Assembly: GCA_009775355.1 (NCBI GenBank) | Contig: VSPN01000013.1 | Coordinates: forward strand, 1-49,493 | Origin: Muribaculaceae bacterium | GTDB taxonomy: Bacteria; Bacteroidota; Bacteroidia; Bacteroidales; Muribaculaceae | Direction of reading: 5' to 3' | Length of the DNA: 49,493 bases | Shown here: in pieces, positions 49,423 to 49,493 of the stretch | Layout of the letters: each line of letters opens with the position of its first letter | Numbering within the stretch: the first letter of the stretch is position 1 | Notes under the pieces: generated by a model | What the model saw: only the letters and a program-made list of their open reading frames with translations | Told to the model about the DNA's origin: nothing | The model's database searches: none | Program-made: the position numbers and the translations under genes

Positions 49423-49493
49423 GAGGTTGTTTAAAAACGATTGTTAACGGAAGTTAGTTTGCGTAGGGAAATCACAACCGCAGCGACCATGAG
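49423..49493 (-). mobile_element. Right end of an insertion sequence (transposase C-terminus)
   Basis: The sequence beginning GAGGTTGTTTAAAA at 49423 has the look of an IS terminal inverted repeat and coincides exactly with the point where the C25 frame breaks. On the minus strand 49434-49493 is an open frame of 20 codons ending LMVAAVVISLRKL...NNRF followed by TAA (49431-49433), like the end of a Bacteroidetes DDE transposase. Only one end is visible, so family and target duplication cannot be determined. The window ends inside it, as assemblies often do at repeats. Confidence 0.65.

Overview
The window looks like chromosome of a gut-type Bacteroidales bacterium, possibly Muribaculaceae (family placement is inference). 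Reasons: SusC/TonB-type outer-membrane proteins, DUF5683, DUF2027 and FISUMP families, C10 and C25 peptidases, secreted proteins with type IX-like C-terminal tails, and at least eight promoters of the Bacteroidetes form (TTTG, about 20 nt, TAnnTTTG). Most of the window is GC-rich. The segments near 32.3-33.6 kb and 47.7-49.4 kb are visibly AT-richer. The window is gene-dense with no rRNA or CRISPR and has one tRNA (Gln).

Layout. 0-5.3 kb: two outer-membrane beta-barrel genes on the minus strand. 5.5-12.4 kb: a small unknown gene, then a tight seven-gene plus-strand operon (YqeY, SerS, a membrane-anchored pseudokinase, a GNAT protein, the menaquinone methyltransferase, a U32 protein and a YqiA-like hydrolase). 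12.5-15.4 kb: aspartate aminotransferase and a secreted C10 protease. 15.6-20 kb: parA, parB, DUF5683 and an MltD-like transglycosylase, linking chromosome partition with the cell wall. 20.1-25.5 kb: ion homeostasis (NhaD, TrkA, TrkH) plus a DegT sugar aminotransferase.

25.6-39.3 kb is the accessory heart. Two membrane-tethered regulators (signal peptide with a cysteine, helical TPR-like part, one membrane helix, C-terminal HTH or HTH-like domain) each lie divergent to genes for secreted proteins. One faces a 1521-residue adhesin-like protein. The other faces a three-gene operon of small secreted proteins. Between them are a seven-copy 23-bp palindromic tandem repeat, an AT-rich AAA ATPase of the DUF4143 class, a YczE-like membrane protein and a long cruciform.

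39.3-47.6 kb: tRNA-Gln, a coiled-coil membrane protein, a small lipoprotein, a secreted GH13 amylase, and an operon sufB-phoH-DUF2027-DUF695. 47.7-49.5 kb: a secreted protein and the 3' part of a gingipain-like C25 protease gene. That gene is cut at about 49422 by the end of an insertion sequence, whose transposase C-terminus runs off the window.

Six secreted proteins here end in a similar short beta-rich tail, and the cargo types (C10, C25, cleaved-adhesin) are those usually exported by the type IX system. The secretion genes themselves are not in the window.
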